10,893 bases of DNA from Mariniphaga sp. (GTDB taxonomy: Bacteria; Bacteroidota; Bacteroidia; Bacteroidales; Prolixibacteraceae): the NCBI GenBank assembly GCA_025363795.1, contig JANYLE010000234.1, forward strand, positions 1 to 10,893. Reading direction: 5' to 3'. Of the stretch, positions 1 through 7,813 are shown piece by piece (positions within the stretch are counted from its first letter, which is position 1; the number at the start of each line of letters is the position of its first letter). The notes beneath the pieces were generated by a model. That model did not search any database. It was not told the origin of the DNA and saw only the letters and a list, made by a program, of their open reading frames with translations. Made by a program: the position numbers and the translations under genes.

Positions 1-762
1 AAAGAATTATGGAAAGTAGAAGTGGGCACACCTATTTTGTCTGATGGGGTAGCTGAAAAAGATCAGCTTTACATTGGTGGCGGATCGACAGCCTTTTATA
101 AAATAGATTTGAAAAGTGGAAAGGTAATCTGGAAGTTTGAAGGCATTTCCGGACTTATCCAGGGTCAGCCTGCCTTAGCTGAAAAATATGTCGTTTTCGG
201 TGCATGGGACCGTCATCTTTATTGTTTGGATAAAAATACCGGGGCACTTCTTTGGAAATGGGATAATGGAAAACCTCAGCAACTCTATTCTCCGGGGAAT
301 ATTGCTCCTGTCATTGCCAACGGGAAGGTGTTTATCGTAGCCCCGGATAGATGTATGACAACAATTGATCTTGTTTCCGGAAAACAAATTTGGCGCAATT
401 GTAGCCATTCTGTGCGCGAATCGATAGGAATTAGTCCCGATAAAAAGGAGATTTATGCGAAACTGATGAATGATTCTGTGATTTCAGTTTCTACGCTTAC
501 GAATGAATTTAAACTCAACTGGTCTGTAAATGCCGGATTTGGTTACGAGCACATCCCTTGTGCTGTAGTTGCTGCAGATAATCAGGTGCTTATTGGAACA
601 AGAGAAGGAGTGGTTATTTCAATTAATCCACTGAATCAAAAAATAAATTGGAAATACAAAGCCGGAAATTCAGCCGTGAATAAACTGGTTTTTGGGGGCA
701 AGAATGTGATATTTATCACTTTTTCGGAAGGAAAGTTAATTTCTTTCAAGAAAAATCAATAA
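1..762 (+). CDS. PQQ-type beta-propeller repeat protein, C-terminal part (5' end outside window)
   Basis: The frame is open from base 1 and ends with TAA at 760-762, leaving 253 residues of a protein whose start lies outside the window; the GTG at 22 is only an internal codon. At least four blades show the PQQ/BamB-like signature of Asp-x-x-(S/T)-Gly followed a few residues later by Trp, for example DLKSGKVIW, DKNTGALLW and DLVSGKQIW; the last blade (NPLNQKINW) is degenerate. Such blades form a beta-propeller. In BamB it is a scaffold, in quinoprotein dehydrogenases it is enzymatic, and no quinone-site residues can be assigned here. In Bacteroidota similar propellers are often secreted and sometimes fused to a metallophosphoesterase, but whether that holds here is unknown because the N-terminus is missing. 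The gene is co-directional with susC, 327 bp upstream of it. Family assignment is good; function is unassigned. Confidence 0.8.
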   Translation, partial: KELWKVEVGTPILSDGVAEKDQLYIGGGSTAFYKIDLKSGKVIWKFEGISGLIQGQPALAEKYVVFGAWDRHLYCLDKNTGALLWKWDNGKPQQLYSPGNIAPVIANGKVFIVAPDRCMTTIDLVSGKQIWRNCSHSVRESIGISPDKKEIYAKLMNDSVISVSTLTNEFKLNWSVNAGFGYEHIPCAVVAADNQVLIGTREGVVISINPLNQKINWKYKAGNSAVNKLVFGGKNVIFITFSEGKLISFKKNQ

Positions 763-1089
763 TTTCTGAAAGTTGTAATACAACATACAAATCTATTCTC
801 TATCTTTAGTGAAAATTTGTAATGCTATATTAATATTTGTATTTACACTGCAAATGTTAATAAGGACTAATCAGGTTTTAATTGGCCATAAATATTAATT
901 CTTAAACCAAAAATGAAATGAAGTGAAAGTAATCCTCTTATTGTGTTTAATTGGAACCGGTATCCTTTTACAACACGCCTCCACGATGTTGACGCTCGTC
1001 AAAAAAAGGCAAGTTGTTGATGTAAATAATAGTAAAAAATCTATTCATCTATTTAATCAATTTCAAAATGTACATTTAAACTGTTTCTT
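763..1089 (+). other. Leader region upstream of susC
   Basis: This is a 327-bp AT-rich spacer. It contains the palindrome at 772-784 and a weak promoter-like TATCTTTA at 801-808, with no well-spaced -33 TTTG. A second weak candidate is TTG at 941-943 followed 17 bp later by TATCCTTT at 961. A 56-codon ORF begins with GTG at 923 and runs into the susC start. No strong intrinsic terminator follows the propeller gene, so read-through into susC is possible. No clear Shine-Dalgarno precedes susC, which is usual in this phylum. Confidence 0.5.
772..784. promoter_or_regulatory. Candidate GntR/FadR-type operator upstream of susC
   Basis: GTTGTAATACAAC is a perfect inverted repeat with 6-bp arms around a single A. 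Its core TTGTAATACAA fits TnGTnnnACnA, the general operator form of the FadR branch of GntR regulators. A regulator of that branch is encoded at 7814-8539. The site lies 10 bp after the stop of the propeller gene and about 305 bp before the susC start. A weak -7-like element (TATCTTTA, 801-808) sits 16 bp downstream, so a bound protein could block or assist transcription there. No second copy was seen upstream of the regulator gene. Binding is inference only. Confidence 0.4.
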
Positions 1090-1093
1090 ATGA
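923..1093 (+). other. Doubtful small ORF (56 codons) overlapping the susC start by ATGA
   Basis: A GTG at 923 opens a frame of 56 codons that stops at TGA 1091-1093; this stop overlaps the susC ATG (1090-1092) in a 4-base ATGA arrangement. The predicted N-terminus (VKVILLLCLIGTGILLQ) is hydrophobic and resembles a short signal or membrane segment. The remainder is rich in Lys, Asn and Val, with no recognised domain. No ribosome binding site precedes the GTG and an in-frame stop lies at 914-916. It could be a leader peptide coupled to susC, a remnant of an older gene, or chance. I favour chance or remnant. Confidence 0.15.
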
Positions 1094-4000
1094 AAAAAAC
1101 GGTAGCAGTAATTTTCATTTTGTGCATGATCGTTCAGTTGACGATGGCACAAAAGCGATCTGTTTCGGGGATAGTCCGGGACAAAGTAACAAATGAAACA
1201 CTTCCCGGTGTCTCAGTTCTTGAGAAGGGAACCACGAATGGCGGTATAACTAATATTGACGGCAAATTTGAACTTTCTGTAAAAGAAGGGGCAACTTTGG
1301 TGATTAGTTATATTGGGATGCGAACGAATGAAGTGAAAGTTGGAAGTTCTTCGACAATTAATGTCATTCTTGAATCTTCGGTTGAACAAGTTGAAGAGGT
1401 GGTTATCGTTGGTTATGGCAGTCAAAAGAAAGCCAATACCACAGGTGCTGTTGCATCTGTTAGTCCGAAAGTTTTGGAAGCCAGGCCTATTGCCGACGTT
1501 GGTCGTGGTCTTCAGGGGATTACCCCAGGTCTTAGCGTAGTTATTCCAAGCGGTGAAGTTGGTTCGGACCCGGTTATGAAGATTCGTGGTCAGTTAGGCT
1601 CATTGCAAGGTGGATCAGCTCCATTACTTTTAATGGATAACGTCGAAATTCCCTCTATTCAGATGATTAATCCTGATGATATTGAGTCGATCTCAATTTT
1701 GAAGGATGCCGCTTCTGCATCTATCTATGGTGCAAAAGCAGCTTTTGGAGTTGTTTTGATTACAACAAAAAAAGGTGCAAAAACTGAAAGTGTAAATGTT
1801 TCCTATTCAGGAAATATGGCATTCCAGAACATTTCAAAACAAATGGAAATGGGAAAATTGGATGCCTTAGAATATACCCTTAGTGCATTTGAGCGTGTTG
1901 GCGGTACCGTTGGTGGTGCGTTCTGGCAAGTGACCCGTGAAGGTTATGATAAAGCTAAAGTATGGCAGGAAAAATACGGCAAAGTTGTGAAACCTAACGA
2001 TCCTATGTTGTACGGTCGTGACTGGTTTGTGGATGCAAACGGTCGCAAGATTGGTTTAAGAACTTACGATCCATATGATTATATGGTAAAAGAATGGGCT
2101 CCTACTCAAACACATAACCTTTCGGTTAATGGCAAGAGTGGTAAGACCGATTACAATATGAGCTTTGGTTACCTTGATCAGACAGGTATGGTTAAACCTG
2201 CCAAAACAGATAATTTCAGCCGTTACAATGCCTCAATTCGTGTTGGTACTGAGATCACCCCATGGTTAAAGGTTCATGCGGGAACGATGTATTCCAAACG
2301 TTTGAAGAAATATGCTTATGCTACTGCCTCTACAACTGCTGACCCCTGGTTGTACCTATACCGTTGGTCGTCTATCTATCCTATGACCACGGAAGACGGA
2401 GATCCACTCAGAAGCCCGGCATCAGAAGTTGCACAGGCAAACACTGCTTTTCAGGAGACTAATTATACAAGTCTTAACGGTGGTTTTACGATGACCCCTA
2501 TGAAAGATTGGGCGATTAATTTTGACTATACTCACGCTAATCAGGAGTATATCAATAAAAACCCGGGAACACGTTTTACAGCCCGCGATACATGGTCAGC
2601 TCCGGTAGCTAAAATGGACGCAGCCGGAAACAGAATTTACATGAATGATGCAGGCGAAGTTGTCCCTTCAACAACAACCGGTGCCTTACCCGCATACCAA
2701 TTGGTAAATTCTACTTATACAGGAGTAGGTTCAAATCCGGATCAGGTGAATCGCACTTCAAGAAATGATCAATGGAATACAATCAACCTGAATACAACTT
2801 ATGATTTAAGCCTTGCTGACATTCATAAATTTAAGTTTATGTTGGGGATGAATAAGGTAGGTTGGGACTATGCATCCAACTATTCACAGATAACTCAATT
2901 AATTGATTACACCAATCCTCAATTTAGCCTTGCGACAGGTATACAGACTGCCAGTGGTACAGAATACTGGGAATCTCAACTTGGTTTCTTCGGTCGTGTA
3001 AACTACAGTTATAAGGAGAAATATTTGTTTGAAGCAAACCTCAGGTATGATGGGACATCTAAATTCCCCACAAGTCTTGAGTGGCGCTATTTCCCTTCCT
3101 TTTCGGCAGGCTGGCGTGTTAATGAAGAATCGTGGATGAATTGGTCAAAACCTATGCTTAGCGCGTTAAAACTTCGCGGATCATGGGGTACAATTGGTGA
3201 CCAGACAGTACCTGGCTCGCTTTATGTTCCGACAATGGCTGGTTCATACAATAACTTTTTGGTATCCAATACCAAGCTGTATCAATTTGCTACTCCCGGT
3301 GCAGTTTCCGCCTCGGTTACCTGGCAGGATATTACAACGCTTGACTTAGGTGCTGACGCACGTTTCTTAAACAGTGAACTTGGATTTGCATTTGACTGGT
3401 ATCAACGTGATACAAAGAATATGATTGTTCCGCAGGAAGGTATTCCTGTAACTTTTGGTACAGGAGCCCCACAAAGCAACTTTGGTTCATTACAGACAAA
3501 GGGTATTGAAATTCAGATTGATTATAATCATCGTTTCAAAAATGGTGTTGGAATTAATTTGGTTGCAACATTATCGGATGCCTCTACAACCATTACCAAG
3601 TATGGTTCTACCAATAGTATTGATAATTATTACGTTGGTAAAACTTATGGCGAAATCTGGGGTTATGAAACTGACAGATTGTATCAAAAAGCTGACTTTG
3701 CGTATGGCAGTGATGGCAAATTCGTTACAGTAACTTCTAAAGATGGTTTCCCAGTAAACAAATTGTCGGATGCAGCTGCAGCGACCCAGGGAAAACTACA
3801 GTCAGGAAACTTTGTTTTTGGTCCTGGTGACGTTAAATTCAAAGATTTGAATGGCGACGGTGTGATTAATGCCGGTAACAGATTAGTGAAGGGTGTTGAT
3901 GGCAAACCTGATTATGGTGATCTGAAAAAGATTGGTAACTCTACTCCACGCTATGAATATGGCTTCAGAGCAGGTGCTGATTTTAAAGGATTTGATGCAT

Positions 4001-4479
4001 CTTTTTTCATTCAGGGTGTAGGCAAACGTGATGTATGGGGAGATGGCTTCCTTGCTATTCCTGGTTATAACTCATCGGACGGAGCAATTCCTGAAGCAAT
4101 TGCAAGTAATTTCTGGAGAGCGGACAGGACAAATGCTTTCTATCCGGCTCCATACAACCAGGGTGGAAGTAATAATACCTTAAATATGCAGGTTCAGTCC
4201 CGGTATTTATTGAATATGGCCTATCTTAGAATCAAGAACATTACAGTAGGTTATTCTTTGCCATTAAGTGTGACGAAGAAAATCAAAGTTAGCAAACTGC
4301 GTGTTTATATTGCTTTGGAGAATTTCATCACATTCGATCATCTTGGTACTCTTCCAATTGATCCTGAAGAAATTGATGGCTATTCGATGTGGAATACAAC
4401 CAATTATAATGCAAGTCGCACGGGTGTAAGTGTACCTACATTTAAGACTGCATCAGTTGGTATTCAGTTGAACTTCTAA
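1090..4479 (+). CDS. SusC/RagA-family TonB-dependent outer-membrane transporter
   Basis: This is a 1129-residue outer-membrane transporter that imports an oligosaccharide or other large nutrient, using proton-motive force passed on by TonB. Residues 1-20 form a signal peptide ending ...LTMA before Gln21. Residues 23-95 are a carboxypeptidase-regulatory-like beta-sandwich domain (GIVRDKVTNETLPGV, then TNIDGKFEL). The TonB box and SusC signature EEVVIVGYG lie at 102-110. The plug domain spans about 112-230 and ends with the family motif DIESISILKDAASASIYG and VLITTKKG. The rest is the 22-strand barrel, ending in an aromatic-type C-terminus (VGIQLNF). No STN domain precedes the plug, so sigma/anti-sigma signalling through FecR is not expected. 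The length is normal for SusC proteins. The SusD partner gene begins 12 bp downstream. The start is the first ATG directly preceding the signal peptide. The substrate cannot be deduced. Confidence 0.97.
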   Translation: MKKTVAVIFILCMIVQLTMAQKRSVSGIVRDKVTNETLPGVSVLEKGTTNGGITNIDGKFELSVKEGATLVISYIGMRTNEVKVGSSSTINVILESSVEQVEEVVIVGYGSQKKANTTGAVASVSPKVLEARPIADVGRGLQGITPGLSVVIPSGEVGSDPVMKIRGQLGSLQGGSAPLLLMDNVEIPSIQMINPDDIESISILKDAASASIYGAKAAFGVVLITTKKGAKTESVNVSYSGNMAFQNISKQMEMGKLDALEYTLSAFERVGGTVGGAFWQVTREGYDKAKVWQEKYGKVVKPNDPMLYGRDWFVDANGRKIGLRTYDPYDYMVKEWAPTQTHNLSVNGKSGKTDYNMSFGYLDQTGMVKPAKTDNFSRYNASIRVGTEITPWLKVHAGTMYSKRLKKYAYATASTTADPWLYLYRWSSIYPMTTEDGDPLRSPASEVAQANTAFQETNYTSLNGGFTMTPMKDWAINFDYTHANQEYINKNPGTRFTARDTWSAPVAKMDAAGNRIYMNDAGEVVPSTTTGALPAYQLVNSTYTGVGSNPDQVNRTSRNDQWNTINLNTTYDLSLADIHKFKFMLGMNKVGWDYASNYSQITQLIDYTNPQFSLATGIQTASGTEYWESQLGFFGRVNYSYKEKYLFEANLRYDGTSKFPTSLEWRYFPSFSAGWRVNEESWMNWSKPMLSALKLRGSWGTIGDQTVPGSLYVPTMAGSYNNFLVSNTKLYQFATPGAVSASVTWQDITTLDLGADARFLNSELGFAFDWYQRDTKNMIVPQEGIPVTFGTGAPQSNFGSLQTKGIEIQIDYNHRFKNGVGINLVATLSDASTTITKYGSTNSIDNYYVGKTYGEIWGYETDRLYQKADFAYGSDGKFVTVTSKDGFPVNKLSDAAAATQGKLQSGNFVFGPGDVKFKDLNGDGVINAGNRLVKGVDGKPDYGDLKKIGNSTPRYEYGFRAGADFKGFDASFFIQGVGKRDVWGDGFLAIPGYNSSDGAIPEAIASNFWRADRTNAFYPAPYNQGGSNNTLNMQVQSRYLLNMAYLRIKNITVGYSLPLSVTKKIKVSKLRVYIALENFITFDHLGTLPIDPEEIDGYSMWNTTNYNASRTGVSVPTFKTASVGIQLNF

Positions 4480-4491
4480 AATATAAGAATT

Positions 4492-6318
4492 ATGAAAAGA
4501 TATTTATTCATTTTATTGTTAGTAGTTACGCTAGGATTCGCCGGTTGCAGCGACTATCTTGACAGGCCATCGTTGACAACGATGAATGATGACAACTACT
4601 GGACATCGGAAAATAACATTCGTTTATTTGCGAATGGTTTCTATACCAATTATTTTAACGGGTATAATTCAGGTTATACTGAAGATTATGCTCCGCTGCG
4701 TGGCTATTATTTTTCAGATGACTTTACCTCTTCGGGGAAACAAGGTAACTTTGAATCACAAGCACCTGAATCAAGAGCATCAACCCTCGAGACTGCTCCA
4801 TGGTTAAACTCTTATGCAGGACCTACATGGGATTTCGCGTGGGTGCGCAAATCAAATTTATTCCTTGAAAGAATAGAGGCGATGAAGGATAAACAGATTA
4901 CTACAAGCGTTTATCAGCATTGGAGTGCCGTAGCCCGTTTTTTCAGAGGATTTGAGTATAGCCGTCTGGTTAGTGTATTTGGAGACGTACCTTATTATGA
5001 TAAGGTTATAAAAGATACCGAATTCGACCAGATGTATAAAGACAGGGACAACAGAACGCTGGTAATGGACAAAGTATATGATGATTTCGTGTATGTTCTT
5101 GACAATATGCGCACGTCGGATAGTAATGTTCAATACCTTAACAGGTATATTGCGGCCGGCTTTATCTCCCGCTTTATGCTATTTGAAGGTACCTGGCAAA
5201 AATATCACTTGAATAATGCTGAAAAAGCTAAAAAATACCTTGACCTGGCGGTAAGAGCTTCAAATGAGGTAATGGCAACAGGTAAATACTCTTTCACAAG
5301 TGATTTCCGTTCATTGTTCGGTTCTCAGGATCTGGCTACCAACAAAGAAATGGTAATGTACAGAACTTACGACGCGGCAATTGGTGTAATGCATTCTATT
5401 GCTTCCTATTCAAATTTATACGAAAGTCAAAGTACTGCACCAAACTTAAAATTGGCCAAATCATTTGTATGTTACGACGGTAAACCCTATAAATTATCAG
5501 TTGTTCCAAATGCAGACAAATTGGATATCAAGAATATGGTTGCTACCCGCGACCCTCGTTTTGAGGCTACATTCTGGGGAGCGCCTAAGAAGGAGTCTGG
5601 TACATTACTTTATGCCTGTAAGTTTATTGACCGTGAGGGTGTGAAACAATATCCAGGACCTTATACACCAATGTACGGTTCAAGTACAAATACGAATGAT
5701 GCTCCTGTAATGCGTTTGGCTGAAGTTGTCCTCAACTGGATTGAAGCAAAGGCTGAATTAGCAACATTAGGTGGCGCTCCTGTCGCTCAGGCAGATCTTG
5801 ATGCTTCTGTTAATGCAATTCGTAACCGTCCTTTGGATGCTACTGCAATCGCGAAAGGGATTAAAAAGACGGCTCCATTAACATTGGCCAACCTTTATGA
5901 TGATCCTGATCGTGATTCGGATGTTCCTGCCCTGATTTGGGAGATTCGTCGCGAACGCAGAATGGAATTTGTGTTTGAGCACACGCGTCTGATGGATATC
6001 AAACGTTGGAATAAGATCAGCTATATGAAGAATACTGATCCGGACAACCTACTTGGTTTATGGATTAATTTCCCAACAGAATATACCGAATGGTTAGTTC
6101 CTTCGAAGGTAAATAAGTTGAAAGTTAAAAAGGAAGACGGTACTATTGTAACTTATACTGGTTCGAATGCAGCCGATATGGTAGGTTACTACATTCCTGA
6201 AAACGTTTCTAACAGAGATGCATTTACTGATCGGGTTTATTTAGCACCAATTGGTAACACTCAGATCAGCGAGTATTTGGGTAAAGGCCATACCTTAACT
6301 CAAACTCCAGGCTGGTAA
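4492..6318 (+). CDS. SusD/RagB-family nutrient-binding surface lipoprotein
   Basis: This 608-residue lipoprotein forms the lid over the SusC barrel and captures the substrate at the cell surface. Residues 1-18 are a lipoprotein signal peptide with lipobox Phe-Ala-Gly-Cys, giving lipidated Cys19, followed by SDYLDRPS as is common in SusD proteins. The N-terminal SusD-like region has tetratricopeptide-like helices, including the segment around AVARFFRGFEYSRLVSVFGD that matches the usual 'RA..y..L...fGdvP' pattern. The C-terminal RagB/SusD signature lies at about 484-506, where RRMEFVFEHTRLMDIKRW matches the family's 'RR.El..Eg.R..DL.RW'. The protein is longer than SusD itself (about 550) but within the family range. 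It is co-transcribed with susC (12-bp gap), and the operon ends at the terminator just downstream. Confidence 0.97.
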   Translation: MKRYLFILLLVVTLGFAGCSDYLDRPSLTTMNDDNYWTSENNIRLFANGFYTNYFNGYNSGYTEDYAPLRGYYFSDDFTSSGKQGNFESQAPESRASTLETAPWLNSYAGPTWDFAWVRKSNLFLERIEAMKDKQITTSVYQHWSAVARFFRGFEYSRLVSVFGDVPYYDKVIKDTEFDQMYKDRDNRTLVMDKVYDDFVYVLDNMRTSDSNVQYLNRYIAAGFISRFMLFEGTWQKYHLNNAEKAKKYLDLAVRASNEVMATGKYSFTSDFRSLFGSQDLATNKEMVMYRTYDAAIGVMHSIASYSNLYESQSTAPNLKLAKSFVCYDGKPYKLSVVPNADKLDIKNMVATRDPRFEATFWGAPKKESGTLLYACKFIDREGVKQYPGPYTPMYGSSTNTNDAPVMRLAEVVLNWIEAKAELATLGGAPVAQADLDASVNAIRNRPLDATAIAKGIKKTAPLTLANLYDDPDRDSDVPALIWEIRRERRMEFVFEHTRLMDIKRWNKISYMKNTDPDNLLGLWINFPTEYTEWLVPSKVNKLKVKKEDGTIVTYTGSNAADMVGYYIPENVSNRDAFTDRVYLAPIGNTQISEYLGKGHTLTQTPGW

Positions 6319-6341
6319 TTGACCGGCTTATTAATCTTATT

Positions 6342-6380
6342 GAAGAGGCTGCTGCAGATAATGTTGCAGCCTCTTTTTTT
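6342..6380 (+). terminator. Intrinsic terminator of the susCD operon
   Basis: AAGAGGCTGC (6343-6352) pairs perfectly with GCAGCCTCTT (6366-6375) across a 13-base loop, and the second arm runs into a T tract through 6380. It lies 24 bp after the susD stop and is the strongest hairpin with a T tail in the window. It separates the transporter operon from the amidase gene. Confidence 0.85.
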
Positions 6381-6456
6381 AACCATTTATAAACTTCCGG
6401 AATAAGAAAGCCAATGATAATCGGGTTTCTCCAACCGCTATCTTTTATATAAATTG

Positions 6457-6464
6457 TACCTTTA
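6457..6464 (+). promoter_or_regulatory. Weak -7 promoter element for the amidase gene
   Basis: TACCTTTA resembles the Bacteroidota -7 box TAnnTTTG with the last base changed. No convincing -33 TTTG sits at the usual distance. Transcription from here would begin close to the ATG at 6479, which slightly favours translation from the second ATG at 6497. Confidence 0.3.
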
Positions 6465-6478
6465 TAATATTAAAAAGA

Positions 6479-7705
6479 ATGTTTTCAGGAAAATGCATGA
6501 TTAGTTGTTTTAAATATTTACGAATTAGCGCATTAGTTTTGATCGTGGGAATGACTCTCAGTATGAATTCCTTTGCTCAAAACGACAGCATACTGGTAAA
6601 AAAAGAGGTTGTCCTTTCAGGAAAAACACAGGGGGCTTTACCATTTCTCAAATATGGGCCGGGAACTGACCGGTTGGGAGGGGCAAAGATGACCTACCTT
6701 GATACGACAATTATAGTACAGATTATTGATAGCCTGAAAGATGACTATATCGTTCGTCTCTCCAAAAATCATGAGGCGTTGATTCCAAAGGAAAATGTTC
6801 AGTTTATCCCTGCTATCAAAAGACCGGATTACTACCTCACGTCATCGTGGACAGTTTCCGGTGACGAAAAGTATGATTACGTTTCTGTTGGCCTCGATGA
6901 GCGGCTTCCTTATAAAAGTTTACAGCTAATTGATCCGTCACGTATAATGGTTGATATTTATGGCGCAACCGGGAATACGAACTGGATCACCCAGCTCAAA
7001 TCGGCTAAAGAGATTAAAAATGTTTATTATGAGCAAATTGAAGATGACGTATTCAGGGTAACTGTTGAATTAAAGCATGCCTTACAATGGGGTTATTCGA
7101 TCAATTATAAAGGGAAGTCGCTGGTTATTGCAGTAAAAAGGCAACCCGATCGGCTCAGTTTAAGTCATTTGAAAATAGCTATCGATGCCGGTCACGGAGG
7201 AACGAATACCGGAGCGATAGGAGCTAAAAGTGGCGTGAAAGAGAAGGATTGCAATTTGCAGATTGCCAAAGAGCTGGAAAGATATTTAAAACGACGGGGC
7301 GCTGAAGTTTACATGACACGAAGTTCAGATGTTGACCTAAGTATGGTTGATCGTACTTTAATGCTCCGTGCAGCCAAACCTGATCTGTTGATCAGCATTC
7401 ATCATAATTCGGCGGATAATCACAATGTGAAAGGAGTTAGTACCTACTATCGGTACATTGGATTTAAGCCGCTTTCGGTGACTATTTTAAACAGAATGCT
7501 TGAACTTGATTTAGCTGAATTCGGTAATATCGGGAGTTTTAATTTTTCACTCAATGGTCCAACCGATTACCCGAATTGCCTGGTTGAGGTTGCCTTTTTA
7601 AGTAATGAGGCGGATGAGAAACGGATCACAGATCCACGATTCCAACAGCAGGTGGCAAAAAAGATTCGTAAAGGGATTCTTGACTGGATTAAACTCGCCA
7701 AATGA
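6479..7705 (+). CDS. Exported N-acetylmuramoyl-L-alanine amidase (Amidase_3, AmiC-type)
   Basis: This zinc amidase cuts the bond between N-acetylmuramic acid and L-alanine in peptidoglycan, acting in the periplasm in daughter-cell separation or wall turnover. The 408 residues begin with a signal peptide ending around NSFAQ (residue 34). Residues 45-112 look like an SH3-like module and 118-220 like an AMIN-type beta domain, both inferred from pattern only. The Amidase_3 catalytic domain covers 231-405. Its zinc ligands are visible as His239 (IDAGHGG), Glu255 (KEKD) and His308 (SIHHN), and the catalytic Glu is Glu370 (LVEVAFLSN), so the enzyme should be active. ATG 6497 (MISCFKY) is an alternative start: AGGA lies 6 bases before it and the signal peptide is more compact. 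The gene is isolated from susCD by the terminator at 6342-6380 and is probably an independent cell-wall gene. Confidence 0.93.
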   Translation: MFSGKCMISCFKYLRISALVLIVGMTLSMNSFAQNDSILVKKEVVLSGKTQGALPFLKYGPGTDRLGGAKMTYLDTTIIVQIIDSLKDDYIVRLSKNHEALIPKENVQFIPAIKRPDYYLTSSWTVSGDEKYDYVSVGLDERLPYKSLQLIDPSRIMVDIYGATGNTNWITQLKSAKEIKNVYYEQIEDDVFRVTVELKHALQWGYSINYKGKSLVIAVKRQPDRLSLSHLKIAIDAGHGGTNTGAIGAKSGVKEKDCNLQIAKELERYLKRRGAEVYMTRSSDVDLSMVDRTLMLRAAKPDLLISIHHNSADNHNVKGVSTYYRYIGFKPLSVTILNRMLELDLAEFGNIGSFNFSLNGPTDYPNCLVEVAFLSNEADEKRITDPRFQQQVAKKIRKGILDWIKLAK

Positions 7706-7754
7706 ATCCTGCAGGCAACAAATTGAAGATGTTCCAATTAAAAATGGTTTGCTG

Positions 7755-7785
7755 TTTGGGTGAAAATTAAAATTGAGTATCTTTG
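7755..7785 (+). promoter_or_regulatory. Bacteroidota-type promoter of the GntR regulator gene
   Basis: TTTG at 7755-7758 and TATCTTTG at 7778-7785 match the phylum's -33 TTTG and -7 TAnnTTTG elements exactly, with 19 bp between them, the standard spacing. The expected transcription start near 7791 leaves a leader of about 20 bases before the ATG at 7814. It indicates that the regulator can be expressed separately from the amidase gene. Confidence 0.75.
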
Positions 7786-7813
7786 TTATGTAAATTTATG
7801 AAAAAATAACCTG

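Noticed and set aside
874..908. Imperfect inverted repeat GGTTT...AAACC in the susC leader, considered as a riboswitch or terminator
   Set aside because: Only about five outer pairs are continuous, the inner pairing needs bulges, and no T tract follows. This is expected by chance in AT-rich DNA.
3684..3905. Minus-strand ORF inside susC
   Set aside because: It lies wholly within a SusC barrel region that is intact in the other strand, and has no recognisable features. Other ORFs inside susC, susD and the regulator gene were dismissed for the same reason.
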